Part shown: in pieces, positions 35,114 to 42,957 of the stretch
Position numbering within the stretch: position 1 is the stretch's first letter
Layout of the letters: each line of letters starts with the position of its first letter
DNA from: RGIG3178 sp942492795
GTDB taxonomy: Bacteria > Bacillota > Clostridia > Christensenellales > QAND01
Length of the DNA: 64,000 nt
Assembly: GCA_942492795.1 (NCBI GenBank)
Contig: OW818639.1
Span: forward strand, 1,798,001 to 1,862,000
Reading direction: 5' to 3'
The notes under the pieces: model-generated
Database searches by the model: none
What the model saw: only the letters and a program-made list of their open reading frames with translations
Told to the model about the DNA's origin: nothing
Position numbers and translations under genes: made by a program

Positions 35114-35587
35114 TTGCCCGACAATCCAAAAAAAACCTGCATAGACGCAGCGCTCGGCTATTTAACCACTCGTATGCGTTCCGCATACGAGATGAAAACA
35201 TATCTTCACAGCAAAGGTTATATGGAGGAAGAAGTTGATCAAACCATGGTTCGATTGAACGAACTTGGATTCATCAACGATGAACAGTTCACCAGTGAAC
35301 TGGTCCGTGCGAAAACGGCAATTCGGCCGATCGGAAGACGCGCTCTTTCCTATGCACTCAAGCAGAAGGGCATTCCCAAAGAATGCGCAGAACAAGGGCT
35401 TTCGCTCTATTCACAGGAGGACGAACAGACAGCATGTCTTGAGCTGTTTGAAAAACTTGCGCAGAAGCATGGCATGGATAGAAAGGGATACGGCAAAATT
35501 CAGCGCGCTCTGGTAGCCAGAGGATTCGGGTACGACACGATCCAACAGACCGCCTCGCAATTCAAGGAAAGGAACGAATGGGAATGA
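35114..35587 (+). CDS. recX: Regulatory protein RecX
   Basis: 157 residues, modulator of RecA filaments. It shows the three tandem three-helix repeats of the family: AALGYLTTRMRSAYEMKTYLHSKGY with VDQTMVRLNELGFINDEQF, then GRRALSYALKQKGI, then KIQRALVARGFGYDTI. Start is TTG 35114 after GGAGGAAGGGG; the frame is open upstream, but that portion contains the promoter. It overlaps birA by ten bases. recA itself is not in this window. Confidence 0.9.
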   Translation: MPDNPKKTCIDAALGYLTTRMRSAYEMKTYLHSKGYMEEEVDQTMVRLNELGFINDEQFTSELVRAKTAIRPIGRRALSYALKQKGIPKECAEQGLSLYSQEDEQTACLELFEKLAQKHGMDRKGYGKIQRALVARGFGYDTIQQTASQFKERNEWE

Positions 35588-36567
35588 GGGAGCAAATACT
35601 GCGGTTTCTGATGCAAAACCCCGAAGCATATTATTCCGGCGAACAAATGGCGCAGTTGCTGCATGTGACGAGGGCGGCTATCTGGAAACATATCGATGCG
35701 CTCAAGAAAATGGGCTGTGAGATCGAATGCAAACCAAACAGGGGATACCGGCTTTTGCACATACCCGATGTGCTGCAACCGGAGATTTTGAGTATCTATG
35801 ACTTTGCAGGATCGATGAAGTCCTATGATCTGAAGGCGGTTGAGTCAACGCCCAGCACCAACGAACTTGCAAAGCAGTTGGGTGCCAAAGGGACCGGGGA
35901 GCGAACCGTGGTTATGACGGAGATACAAACCGAGGGCAAAGGGCGCATGGGACGGACATGGTGCAGCGAAAAGGGATCGTCCCTGTTGTTTTCACTGCTT
36001 CTGCGCCCGCTTATATCCCCGATACATGCCAGCAAAATCGGATTGATCGCAGGCGTGGCGGCGGCACAGGCAATCAAAGAATGTACGGGAGCCGATGCCA
36101 GGCTTAAATGGCCCAACGATGTGCTGATCGGACGCAGAAAGGTCTGTGGGATACTCACGGAGATGAGCACGGAATGTGATACCATCGAGTACCTTGTGTG
36201 CGGCGTTGGTATCAACGTCAATCAAGCAGCCTTCCCGGAGGAATTGATGACGATCGCAACCAGCCTTCGGCTGGAAACGGGTAGGACGTATGTTCGAGGC
36301 CAACTGCTGCTGGCTTTTTTGGCGGCTTTTTTTGAACGATATGATGCATGGATCAAAACGGATGATTTTACGCCTGTCATTGCGGATTACACCATGTACA
36401 GCATGCTCGTCGGTGAAACGGTGAGCGTGGACAATCACAGAGAAAAACTGTCCGGGCAGTGCGTCGGTTTCGACAAAGACGGGTTCCTCGTCCTTTTAAA
36501 GGATGGCAAACGGCAACGGATCATGGCAGGCGATGTCAGCGTCAGGAGTGAAAATACCTATGTATAG
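35578..36567 (+). CDS. birA: Bifunctional biotin--protein ligase / biotin repressor
   Basis: 329 residues. N-terminal winged helix (YYSGEQMAQLLHVTRAAIWKHIDALKKMGCEIE) for operator binding, then the ligase domain with STNELAKQL, TEGKGRMGRTW (biotin/ATP loop), KWPNDVLIGRRKVCGILTEM and the C-terminal SH3-like cap. Class II BirA, so it can biotinylate the acetyl-CoA carboxylase carrier and repress biotin genes. No biotin genes are visible here. AAGGAAAGG precedes the ATG. Confidence 0.95.
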   Translation: MGMREQILRFLMQNPEAYYSGEQMAQLLHVTRAAIWKHIDALKKMGCEIECKPNRGYRLLHIPDVLQPEILSIYDFAGSMKSYDLKAVESTPSTNELAKQLGAKGTGERTVVMTEIQTEGKGRMGRTWCSEKGSSLLFSLLLRPLISPIHASKIGLIAGVAAAQAIKECTGADARLKWPNDVLIGRRKVCGILTEMSTECDTIEYLVCGVGINVNQAAFPEELMTIATSLRLETGRTYVRGQLLLAFLAAFFERYDAWIKTDDFTPVIADYTMYSMLVGETVSVDNHREKLSGQCVGFDKDGFLVLLKDGKRQRIMAGDVSVRSENTYV

Positions 36568-37453
36568 CGGATGTATCACGGATGTTTTTGGCATAACGGC
36601 GGCTCACGCGACGGATGATGTCGGCAAGACCGGGTGTACGCTTATCCTGGCAAAGGATGGTGCGATAGGGTCGGTGGATGTTCGCGGCGGCGCACCGGGC
36701 ACGCGGGAAACGGACGCCTTTTCTCCGTTGAACGTTGTGGACCGCGTGCACGCAGTTTTGTTGTGTGGCGGCAGCGCATTTGGACTGCAAGCTGCAGACG
36801 GCGTTATGCAAGCGCTTGAAGAATTAAACATAGGTTATGATACGGGCATTGCGAAAGTGCCCATTGTTGGCGCGGCGGTGCTGTTCGATTTGGGCTTCGG
36901 GGATAAAAAGGCGCGGCCTACATCGGCTATGGGCTATCAAACGGTTCGTCAGGCGTCACAGGCGCCGCTGATGCAAGGTTCCGCGGGTGCGGGTACGGGT
37001 GCTACTGTCTGCAAAATGATGGGCGCGCAAGGTGTGCAAAAGGGCGGGTTCGGCTGCGCTAGCATGAAAGCGGGCAAGGCCACGGTTGCTGCGGCGTTTG
37101 CCGTCAATGCGATCGGGAACATCTACGATTATCAAAACGGATCATGCGTCTTGGCGCCGCGCATGCAAACAGGGGATACTATACCGCCTGCTTTGGGAAC
37201 AAATACAACCATCGGCGTCATCGCTACCGATGCTATTCTTACCAAGACGCAAGCCAAAAGATTGGCAATGCTCGCGCACGACGGACTTTCACTGGCAATA
37301 CGGCCTGTGCATACGATGTACGATGGCGATACGGCATTTGCGCTTTCGACGGCTCTGGTTGCCGAGAATCCGGACTACGTTTTCGCCGTTGCGGCAGAAG
37401 TGGTGGCGAGAAGCATTTTCAATGCGGTGATGAGCGCACAGACGGGCAATTGA
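36560..37453 (+). CDS. P1-family (DmpA/NylC-like) N-terminal-nucleophile hydrolase
   Basis: 297 residues. The GAPGTRETD segment, CGGSAFGLQAADGVM and the probable self-cleavage site TNTTIGVIATDA, where Thr would become the nucleophile, fit the DmpA/BAPA/NylC family of aminopeptidases and amidases. The start is ATG 36560 with AGGAGTG ten bases upstream, overlapping the birA stop by eight bases; a longer frame lacks a ribosome site. Natural substrate unknown; the family often acts on beta-amino or N-terminal D/L-amino acids. Confidence 0.88.
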   Translation: MYSGCITDVFGITAAHATDDVGKTGCTLILAKDGAIGSVDVRGGAPGTRETDAFSPLNVVDRVHAVLLCGGSAFGLQAADGVMQALEELNIGYDTGIAKVPIVGAAVLFDLGFGDKKARPTSAMGYQTVRQASQAPLMQGSAGAGTGATVCKMMGAQGVQKGGFGCASMKAGKATVAAAFAVNAIGNIYDYQNGSCVLAPRMQTGDTIPPALGTNTTIGVIATDAILTKTQAKRLAMLAHDGLSLAIRPVHTMYDGDTAFALSTALVAENPDYVFAVAAEVVARSIFNAVMSAQTGN

Positions 37454-37530
37454 TCGCATTGCGTATGATAGGTTTCCTTTGGCAAAAATAGAGCGTGACC
37501 CTTTGTTCTACCATGAGGGAGGCAGCGACG

Positions 37531-39048
37531 ATGAAACCTGTTTATTTGGCTCAAGAGATCACTGAAATGGATGAATTCGCAGTGGCGCACGGCGTCGCGA
37601 TGGAAGGACTGATCAATGCCGCGGGTTGTGCCGTTGCAGACATGATCCTAAAGTCCTATCCCGCCTGCTCTGTGCTGTTCTTCTGTGGGCCCGGTCATAA
37701 CGGCGCAGACGGGTTGGCCGCGGCACGCATACTTGCGCCTACACACGGCATCACCGTTTTTCAATTTTTACCGGATAAGCTAAAAGACGCCACAAAAGTT
37801 CACAGGGAGCGTCTTGCACAAACACGTGTGCGCATTATCGATATTGATGATGAAGACGGACTTGTAAAAGCGTTGGATAGGATCAACCAGCCGGCTGTCG
37901 TTGTCGACGCTCTGCTTGGCGTCGGATCCAACAGAGCGCCGGAAGGTGTTCTGGCCAAAGCGGTAGAATCCATCAATGATTTGGCATTAAAGGCTGAAAT
38001 CATCGCGGTGGATTTGCCGACAGGAACGATGGTGGATAACGGCAAGGTCTGTGAAAAGGTCGTACAAGCGCACCATACCATTGCTCTTATGGGGTATAAA
38101 CCTGCGCATCTTTTATATCCTGCTGCTCAATACTGCGGCGGTTTGCGGTTGGTAATACCGTATCCGCTGGAATATGAACCGAATCACAATATGTTCTGGT
38201 TTCAAAGCGAAGATGTCAAGCCACTTTTTCGAAACAGAGGCACGCACAAGGGGAACTACGGATGCCTCTTGATCGCTGCGGGCAGCAGGGGATACAACGG
38301 CGCCGGGGAGATGTGCGCGCGATCCGCATTGCGTTCGGGATGCGGAACATTGGTACTGAGTGCACCGGAGAGCACAGTAGCCATTTATCGCGTCAAAGTG
38401 CCCGAAGCGATGACATTCTCTTTGCCTGAAACAGAAGAAGGCGGATATGACCACGCCAAAGAGGGCTTCAGCAAGGTTTTACAGCGCGCCAGCGCCTGTG
38501 CGATTGGTCCGGGAATGGGCGACGGCGTGGGCGTGATGGAAATCGTGGAAACCGCGCTTAAGAACAAGCTTCCCGTGGTGTTGGATGCCGACGCTATCAA
38601 CGCGATGTCCAAACACGGAAAGGAAGCCCTGTACAATGCGACACAGGCGGTGCTGACGCCGCATCCGCGGGAGCTTTCGCGCTTATTGAACGTTGGAACA
38701 GCTGATATCCTGCAAGATCCGATCGGCCACGCGAACGCCCTTGCCCAGGAATATGGATGCATCTGCGTGTTGAAAATGGCAAGCACCATCATTGCATCCC
38801 CCGATTGCACCGCCATCACCACCACAGGCTGTGCGGGCATGGCAAAGGGTGGAAGCGGGGACGTTTTAACAGGATGCCTGGGTGCACTTCTGGCGCAGGG
38901 TATGGATCCGTTTTATGCCGCCTGTTTCGCTGCGCATGCATGCGGGCAAGCAGGGCAAATGGCCCAGCGCCATTGGGGCATGACATCCATGCAGCCTACC
39001 GATACCATCGTGCAACTGCCCAGGGTGTTTAAGAAATATGAACAGTAA
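37531..39048 (+). CDS. nnr: Bifunctional NAD(P)H-hydrate epimerase / ADP-dependent dehydratase
   Basis: 505 residues. Metabolite-repair enzyme. N-terminal YjeF epimerase domain (EITEMDEFAVAHGVAMEGLINAAG, CGPGHNGADGLAAAR), then the ribokinase-like dehydratase with GCLLIAAGSRGYNGAGEMCARS, AIGPGMGDG, VLDADAIN, TPHPRELSRLL and the catalytic AKGGSGDVLTG. GGGAGG upstream supports ATG 37531. In many Firmicutes it lies near acpS, alr and mazEF; here mazF follows directly. Confidence 0.96.
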   Translation: MKPVYLAQEITEMDEFAVAHGVAMEGLINAAGCAVADMILKSYPACSVLFFCGPGHNGADGLAAARILAPTHGITVFQFLPDKLKDATKVHRERLAQTRVRIIDIDDEDGLVKALDRINQPAVVVDALLGVGSNRAPEGVLAKAVESINDLALKAEIIAVDLPTGTMVDNGKVCEKVVQAHHTIALMGYKPAHLLYPAAQYCGGLRLVIPYPLEYEPNHNMFWFQSEDVKPLFRNRGTHKGNYGCLLIAAGSRGYNGAGEMCARSALRSGCGTLVLSAPESTVAIYRVKVPEAMTFSLPETEEGGYDHAKEGFSKVLQRASACAIGPGMGDGVGVMEIVETALKNKLPVVLDADAINAMSKHGKEALYNATQAVLTPHPRELSRLLNVGTADILQDPIGHANALAQEYGCICVLKMASTIIASPDCTAITTTGCAGMAKGGSGDVLTGCLGALLAQGMDPFYAACFAAHACGQAGQMAQRHWGMTSMQPTDTIVQLPRVFKKYEQ

Positions 39049-39136
39049 CAATTAACGTTTATACATTCCCCATTTCGTGTGTGATTGCATACTATTGAAG
39101 TGCAAACACAAAAGAAATCACAATGGGTGAATGTCA

Positions 39137-39475
39137 ATGATCAAACGCGCTGATATTTATTTGGCGAACCTAAACCCTGTTGTGGGAAGTGAACAGGGGG
39201 GATTGCGGCCGGTGCTTATCATTCAGAACAACAAAGGAAACCGATACAGCCCGACCGTCATTGTGGCAGCCATCACGTCGTCCGAACAAAAACCCGATCT
39301 TCCGACGCATATCACGATACAGCCTGAACAAAGCGGTCTGAAAAAAACATCCATCATATTGCTGGAGCAGTTGAGAACATTGGATAAAAGCCGTCTTGTC
39401 TCCTATATTGGGACGCTGGATGATGAAACGATGATAAGAGTGGATCAGGCTTTGGTATGCAGTTTGGGGTTTTAA
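39137..39475 (+). CDS. MazF/PemK-type endoribonuclease toxin (EndoA-like)
   Basis: 112 residues, close in length and sequence style to Bacillus EndoA/NdoA: RADIYLANLNPVVGSEQGGLRPVLIIQNNKGNRYSPTVIVAAIT (in pieces: LNPVVGSEQGGLRPVLIIQN and RYSPTVIVAAIT), then PTHITI and LEQLRTLDKSRL. The catalytic Arg of GGLRPV and Thr of AAIT are present. It would cleave mRNA at a short specific site. GGGTGA is correctly spaced from ATG 39137. The 88 bases to nnr cannot encode an antitoxin. Confidence 0.93.
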   Translation: MIKRADIYLANLNPVVGSEQGGLRPVLIIQNNKGNRYSPTVIVAAITSSEQKPDLPTHITIQPEQSGLKKTSIILLEQLRTLDKSRLVSYIGTLDDETMIRVDQALVCSLGF

Positions 39476-39697
39476 CGCATACCCTCGCATGGTATAATGG
39501 CGGGAGCGATCCCGCCATCCCATACCTGCGTTCGGTACAGAAAAGGCGATTTGGATCAGAAGGCTGCCAGGCAATGACTCGATCATCCATATATATGAGT
39601 TTTGTGTAAGGGGTTATAATCCCAAACAGAGCGGAACGTTTTTCCGACTCGAAAGCGGGGAAGAACCCGTCTTTTGTTTTATGAAGGATGGAAGAAA
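39476..39697 (+). other. 222-base intergenic region upstream of the YitT gene
   Basis: Contains a TATAAT (39493-39498) followed at once by a perfect inverted repeat GGCGGGA/TCCCGCC (39499-39505 with 39510-39516), a second TATAAT (39615-39620), a small stem CGGAA/TTCCG and a short GC stem (around 39656-39670) followed by a T-rich run just before the ribosome site. It looks like a structured leader or attenuator, but I recognise no riboswitch class. Confidence 0.4.
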
Positions 39698-40546
39698 ATG
39701 CGTTTGAAAGATATGATCAAGAGCTGGGTGCTCATCATACTGGGATCGCTGCTGATGGCGGCAGCCATGAGGCTGTTTTTGGTGCCGAATAAAATAGCGC
39801 CGGGAGGCGTAAGCGGCCTGGCAACGGTCATCCATTATGTTACAGGCTGGCATACCGGTACGCTGATCCTGCTGATCAACATGCCGCTGTTTCTGATCAC
39901 ACTGATAACGGAAGGCTGGCGATTCGTTCTCAAAACACTGCTGTCCGTTGTCGCTATGTCTATCGGCACCGATTATCTTCCGATACCGATGCTCACGGAA
40001 AACCTGTTGCTCGCCAGCCTTTTTGGCGGAGTGCTGATGGGATATGGTCTGGGTATGGTGCAATACGCGGAAGGAAACTCAGGCGGAACGGCGCTTGTTT
40101 CCCATCTTGTGCATCGCCTTGTTCCGCATTTCTCCATTGCATGGGTGTTGTTCGCCATCGATTTTGTCGTCGTAGCGTTATCTGCGCTTGTCTTTGCGAT
40201 GGATATCGCCCTATTTGCGTTGATATCGCTTTATATATCAAGTGAAGTGTTTGACCGTGTGATCATCGGATTCGGTTCCGGGAAAAGCATCTACATCGTT
40301 TCGGACAAGCTCAACGGAATCGCCGAACGAATCATGTCGGAAGTGGAAAGAGGCTGTACGAAGCTGGATGCTCACGGCATGTTTTCGGATGAACCGCGCG
40401 GCATGCTCCTATGCATCGTCAAAAACAGCCGGGAACTGCTCGCGGTCAAGCGCATCGTCATGCAAACGGATGAACACGCGTTTGTGTTTGTCGCCGAAGC
40501 AAAGGAAGTCATGGGAGAGGGGTTTGTCCGAACGCGCGGGCATTGA
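39698..40546 (+). CDS. YitT-family membrane protein with C-terminal DUF2179 domain
   Basis: 282 residues. Five or six hydrophobic segments including SWVLIILGSLLMAAAMRLFLVP, the family signature NKIAPGGVSGLATVIHY and GGVLMGYGLGMVQYAEGNSGGT. A soluble C-terminal domain (KSIYIVSDKLNGIAERIMSEVERGCTKLDAHGMFS) follows, typical of YitT/YpjC. Function unknown, possibly transport. The start is ATG 39698 after AAGGATGG. Its stop overlaps the TTG start of tsaE (TTGA). Confidence 0.92.
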   Translation: MRLKDMIKSWVLIILGSLLMAAAMRLFLVPNKIAPGGVSGLATVIHYVTGWHTGTLILLINMPLFLITLITEGWRFVLKTLLSVVAMSIGTDYLPIPMLTENLLLASLFGGVLMGYGLGMVQYAEGNSGGTALVSHLVHRLVPHFSIAWVLFAIDFVVVALSALVFAMDIALFALISLYISSEVFDRVIIGFGSGKSIYIVSDKLNGIAERIMSEVERGCTKLDAHGMFSDEPRGMLLCIVKNSRELLAVKRIVMQTDEHAFVFVAEAKEVMGEGFVRTRGH

Positions 40547-40998
40547 GGGATATGATTTTAGCGACGGAACAGCAAACAGAGAAGTTGGGGGAAAAAATAG
40601 CGAAGCAGCTGCAAATGGGCGATACGGTGCTGCTCTACGGGCAACCCGGCACAGGCAAGACGGCTCTTGTCCGCGGCATTGCCAGAGGACTTGGCGTGGA
40701 TGCCGCTGTACACAGCCCCACTTTTACCATCATCAACGAATACCCGATGAATACCGGGAAGCTTATTCATATGGATTTGTACAGATTATCGCCTCAGGGG
40801 ATTTGGGATATGGGGCTTGAAGAATACTTTGATGGCAACATATGCGTGGTGGAATGGCCGGACGATTTGAAATTCGAAGAGAACGCGCTGGTCGTGTCCA
40901 TGTCCTATCACGACGGCGGAAGGGAAGTTGCATTCGCCGCACAGGGAAACGACCGCAAACGATGGGAGGATGCAATACATGCGATTACTGGCGATTGA
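40543..40998 (+). CDS. tsaE: tRNA threonylcarbamoyladenosine biosynthesis ATPase
   Basis: 151 residues. ATPase needed for t6A37 modification together with TsaB and TsaD. Walker A GQPGTGKTAL, then HSPTFTIINEY, HMDLYRL and VVEWPDD are family motifs. The start may be TTG 40543 (TTGA overlap with the preceding stop) or ATG 40552, where the GAGGGA site would be too close; both are weak. It overlaps tsaB by 20 bases. The tsaE-tsaB-rimI order is the classic Firmicute arrangement; tsaD is not adjacent here. Confidence 0.95.
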   Translation: MRDMILATEQQTEKLGEKIAKQLQMGDTVLLYGQPGTGKTALVRGIARGLGVDAAVHSPTFTIINEYPMNTGKLIHMDLYRLSPQGIWDMGLEEYFDGNICVVEWPDDLKFEENALVVSMSYHDGGREVAFAAQGNDRKRWEDAIHAITGD

Positions 40999-41662
40999 TA
41001 CCAGCGGCCCCTTGGCCAGCGCGGCAACGTTTGCGGATGAGCGCATCGTCTGTCAGGCTGCACTGGAAGATAAGAAGACGCACAGTGAAAAAATAATGGC
41101 GCTCATAGAATTTGTGCTTGCCCAATCAACCATTCAAAAAGAGGAATTGGACGCCATAGCCGTCACGACGGGACCCGGCAGTTTTACGGGCATTCGCATC
41201 GGGTTATGCATTGCAAAGGCAATGGCGCAGGCGCTTGATATCCCTTGCATCGGCATCAATACGCTGGACGCGCTGTGCTATGCGGGACAAGGCTCCAGAC
41301 TTCGCTGCGCCGTCATGGACGCGCGCCGCCAGGAAGTCTACTGCGCTGCCTATTTTGAGGATCGGCTTGTCCTGGAGCACGGTGTGCGCACGCTTGCGGC
41401 GGTGTTGGAAGCGGTGCGGGTTTTTGAAGAACCTGCGTTGTTCATCGGCGACGGTGTTCGTGCGTATCGGGAAAAGATCTCGCATACGCTCAAAGAGGCG
41501 CTTTATATGCCGGAACCGTATGTTGTGCAAACGGCTGCTTGTGTCGCCATGCTGGCGTCGCAAACACCAAGAGCGATGTGGAAGGATGCCTATACCATCG
41601 AAGCTGGTTATTACAGGCAATCTCAGGCAGAGCGTGAAGCTTTGCTGAAGCAACATGAATAA
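40979..41662 (+). CDS. tsaB: tRNA threonylcarbamoyladenosine biosynthesis protein TsaB
   Basis: 227 residues, ASKHA-fold inactive paralogue of TsaD that forms the t6A-synthesising complex. N-terminal LLAIDTSGPLASAA, KTHSEKIMALI, and VTTGPGSFTGIRIGLCIAKAMAQAL are conserved. The start is ATG 40979, nine bases after GGGAGG; the longer frame to 40928 lies within tsaE without a ribosome site. The stop overlaps rimI by eight bases. Confidence 0.95.
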   Translation: MRLLAIDTSGPLASAATFADERIVCQAALEDKKTHSEKIMALIEFVLAQSTIQKEELDAIAVTTGPGSFTGIRIGLCIAKAMAQALDIPCIGINTLDALCYAGQGSRLRCAVMDARRQEVYCAAYFEDRLVLEHGVRTLAAVLEAVRVFEEPALFIGDGVRAYREKISHTLKEALYMPEPYVVQTAACVAMLASQTPRAMWKDAYTIEAGYYRQSQAEREALLKQHE

Positions 41663-42131
41663 CGGAAGCAGGTTTTTGTTCAGGCGGTTGACGGCGTTGG
41701 ATGTGCAGCAGATGCACGCGATCGAGACGTTGTGCTTTGCGATGCCGTGGAGCACCGACTCGCTGTTGCAGGAGATGGACAACAACCCGTATGCCTGGTA
41801 CCTGGGAGCCTTTCTTGAAAATGCGCTTGTGGGCTATGTAGGGATCTGGAAAATTATAGACGAAGCACATATGACAAATTTGGCTGTGCATCCGAAGTTT
41901 CAACGACAGGGAATCGCAAGAGAATTGCTTCGAAGAGTGAAGCAATACGCAGTTGAATCGGGAGCAAACAGCATGTCGCTGGAGGTCCGCGAAAGCAATG
42001 CAGCGGCGCAGAATTTGTATGTTTCCATGGGATTTTCTGCTGTGGGAAGACGCAAACGCTATTATTCGGACAACAAAGAGGATGCGCTGATCATGTGGTG
42101 CCGCGATTTGCATTGTCATGACAAGGGATGA
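41655..42131 (+). CDS. rimI: Ribosomal-protein-S18-alanine N-acetyltransferase-like GNAT
   Basis: 158 residues, GNAT fold. It has RRLTALDVQQMHAIETLCF near the start, MTNLAVHPKFQRQGIARELL for acetyl-CoA binding, SLEVRESNAAAQNLYVSMGF and a C-terminal RYYSDNKEDALIMW-like end. Position directly after tsaB, overlapping by eight bases, supports RimI over a generic acetyltransferase. The ribosome site is weak, so translation is probably coupled to tsaB. Confidence 0.93.
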   Translation: MNNGSRFLFRRLTALDVQQMHAIETLCFAMPWSTDSLLQEMDNNPYAWYLGAFLENALVGYVGIWKIIDEAHMTNLAVHPKFQRQGIARELLRRVKQYAVESGANSMSLEVRESNAAAQNLYVSMGFSAVGRRKRYYSDNKEDALIMWCRDLHCHDKG

Positions 42132-42142
42132 TAGGCTATAAT
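42113..42142 (+). promoter_or_regulatory. Sigma-A promoter of the hydrolase-Mur ligase-Ddl operon
   Basis: TTGTCA at 42113-42118, 18-base spacer, TATAAT at 42137-42142. It lies over the end of rimI, 33 bases before the hydrolase ATG. Confidence 0.8.
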
Positions 42143-42174
42143 CATTAAGATATTCATACGTTGGAGCGCAGCCG

Positions 42175-42957
42175 ATGGTTTTTGAAACGAACGGGGTTCA
42201 TATACAATATCAATGCCAGGGGAGCGGAGAGCCTGTCCTATTGCTGCACGGATGGGGCGGGCAGGCCGATAGCATGCGGCCGTTTTTTAATGCGCTGATT
42301 CAACACAAAACCGTGTATGCCATCGATTTTCCGGGCCATGGAGGCAGCGATATGCCGCCAACACCTTGGACAGTCGGCGATTTTGCGGATTCAACGCTCG
42401 CGTTTATCCAAGCGATGGGTATCATGGGCTGCGATGTGATAGCACATTCGTTCGGCGGACGGATCGTGATCAAGTTGGCGTCACGGGATAAGAATATCTT
42501 TTCCCGCATCGTTTTAACAGGCGTGCCCGGTGCCCGAAAAAAAAGATCGATCGGATACTATTTTCGCGTTTATTCTTATAAACTGGGCAAGAGAGCAAGC
42601 GGCATCGCATGGGTACGCCGGCTTCTAAAGAGCCTCGGAATAGACCTCAAAGCCCGGATCGACAAAGCCGGCAGTTCCGATTACAGGCAGCTACCCGAGC
42701 AGATGAAACGAACCTTCAGCAATGTTGTCAAGGAGAACCTTCGTCCGCTGTTAAAACATATAAAAAATCCGACGCTGCTTCTTTGGGGCGAAGCGGATAC
42801 GGAAACGCCGCTGTGGATAGCAAAGGCAATGGAAAGCGAAATTCCGGATTGCGGACTTGTGGCCTATCCGAACGCCGGACATTTTGCTTACCTTGAATGT
42901 TTCGCGCAGGTTATGGCGGCGGTATCGCACTTTTTGTTGAATGAGAGGGAGCTATGA
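42175..42957 (+). CDS. Alpha/beta-fold hydrolase
   Basis: 260 residues. Oxyanion region LLLHGWGGQADSM, DFPGHGGSD, nucleophile elbow AHSFGGR (Ser), acid in LLWGEADTETPL (Asp) and catalytic His in PNAGHFAYLE, so the triad is complete. A basic lid region (ARKKRSIGYYFRVYSYKLGKR) may contact a membrane or a nucleotide. No signal peptide. First gene of an operon with a membrane-anchored Mur ligase and a Ddl-type ligase, so a wall-precursor or peptide ester/amide substrate is plausible but unproven. Confidence 0.88.
   Translation: MVFETNGVHIQYQCQGSGEPVLLLHGWGGQADSMRPFFNALIQHKTVYAIDFPGHGGSDMPPTPWTVGDFADSTLAFIQAMGIMGCDVIAHSFGGRIVIKLASRDKNIFSRIVLTGVPGARKKRSIGYYFRVYSYKLGKRASGIAWVRRLLKSLGIDLKARIDKAGSSDYRQLPEQMKRTFSNVVKENLRPLLKHIKNPTLLLWGEADTETPLWIAKAMESEIPDCGLVAYPNAGHFAYLECFAQVMAAVSHFLLNEREL

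Noticed and set aside
39540..39600. Resemblance to a fluoride (crcB) riboswitch: a GGCGAT block and an AATGACTC block
   Set aside because: The pairing order and spacing of the class do not fit, and the gene downstream is not a fluoride exporter.
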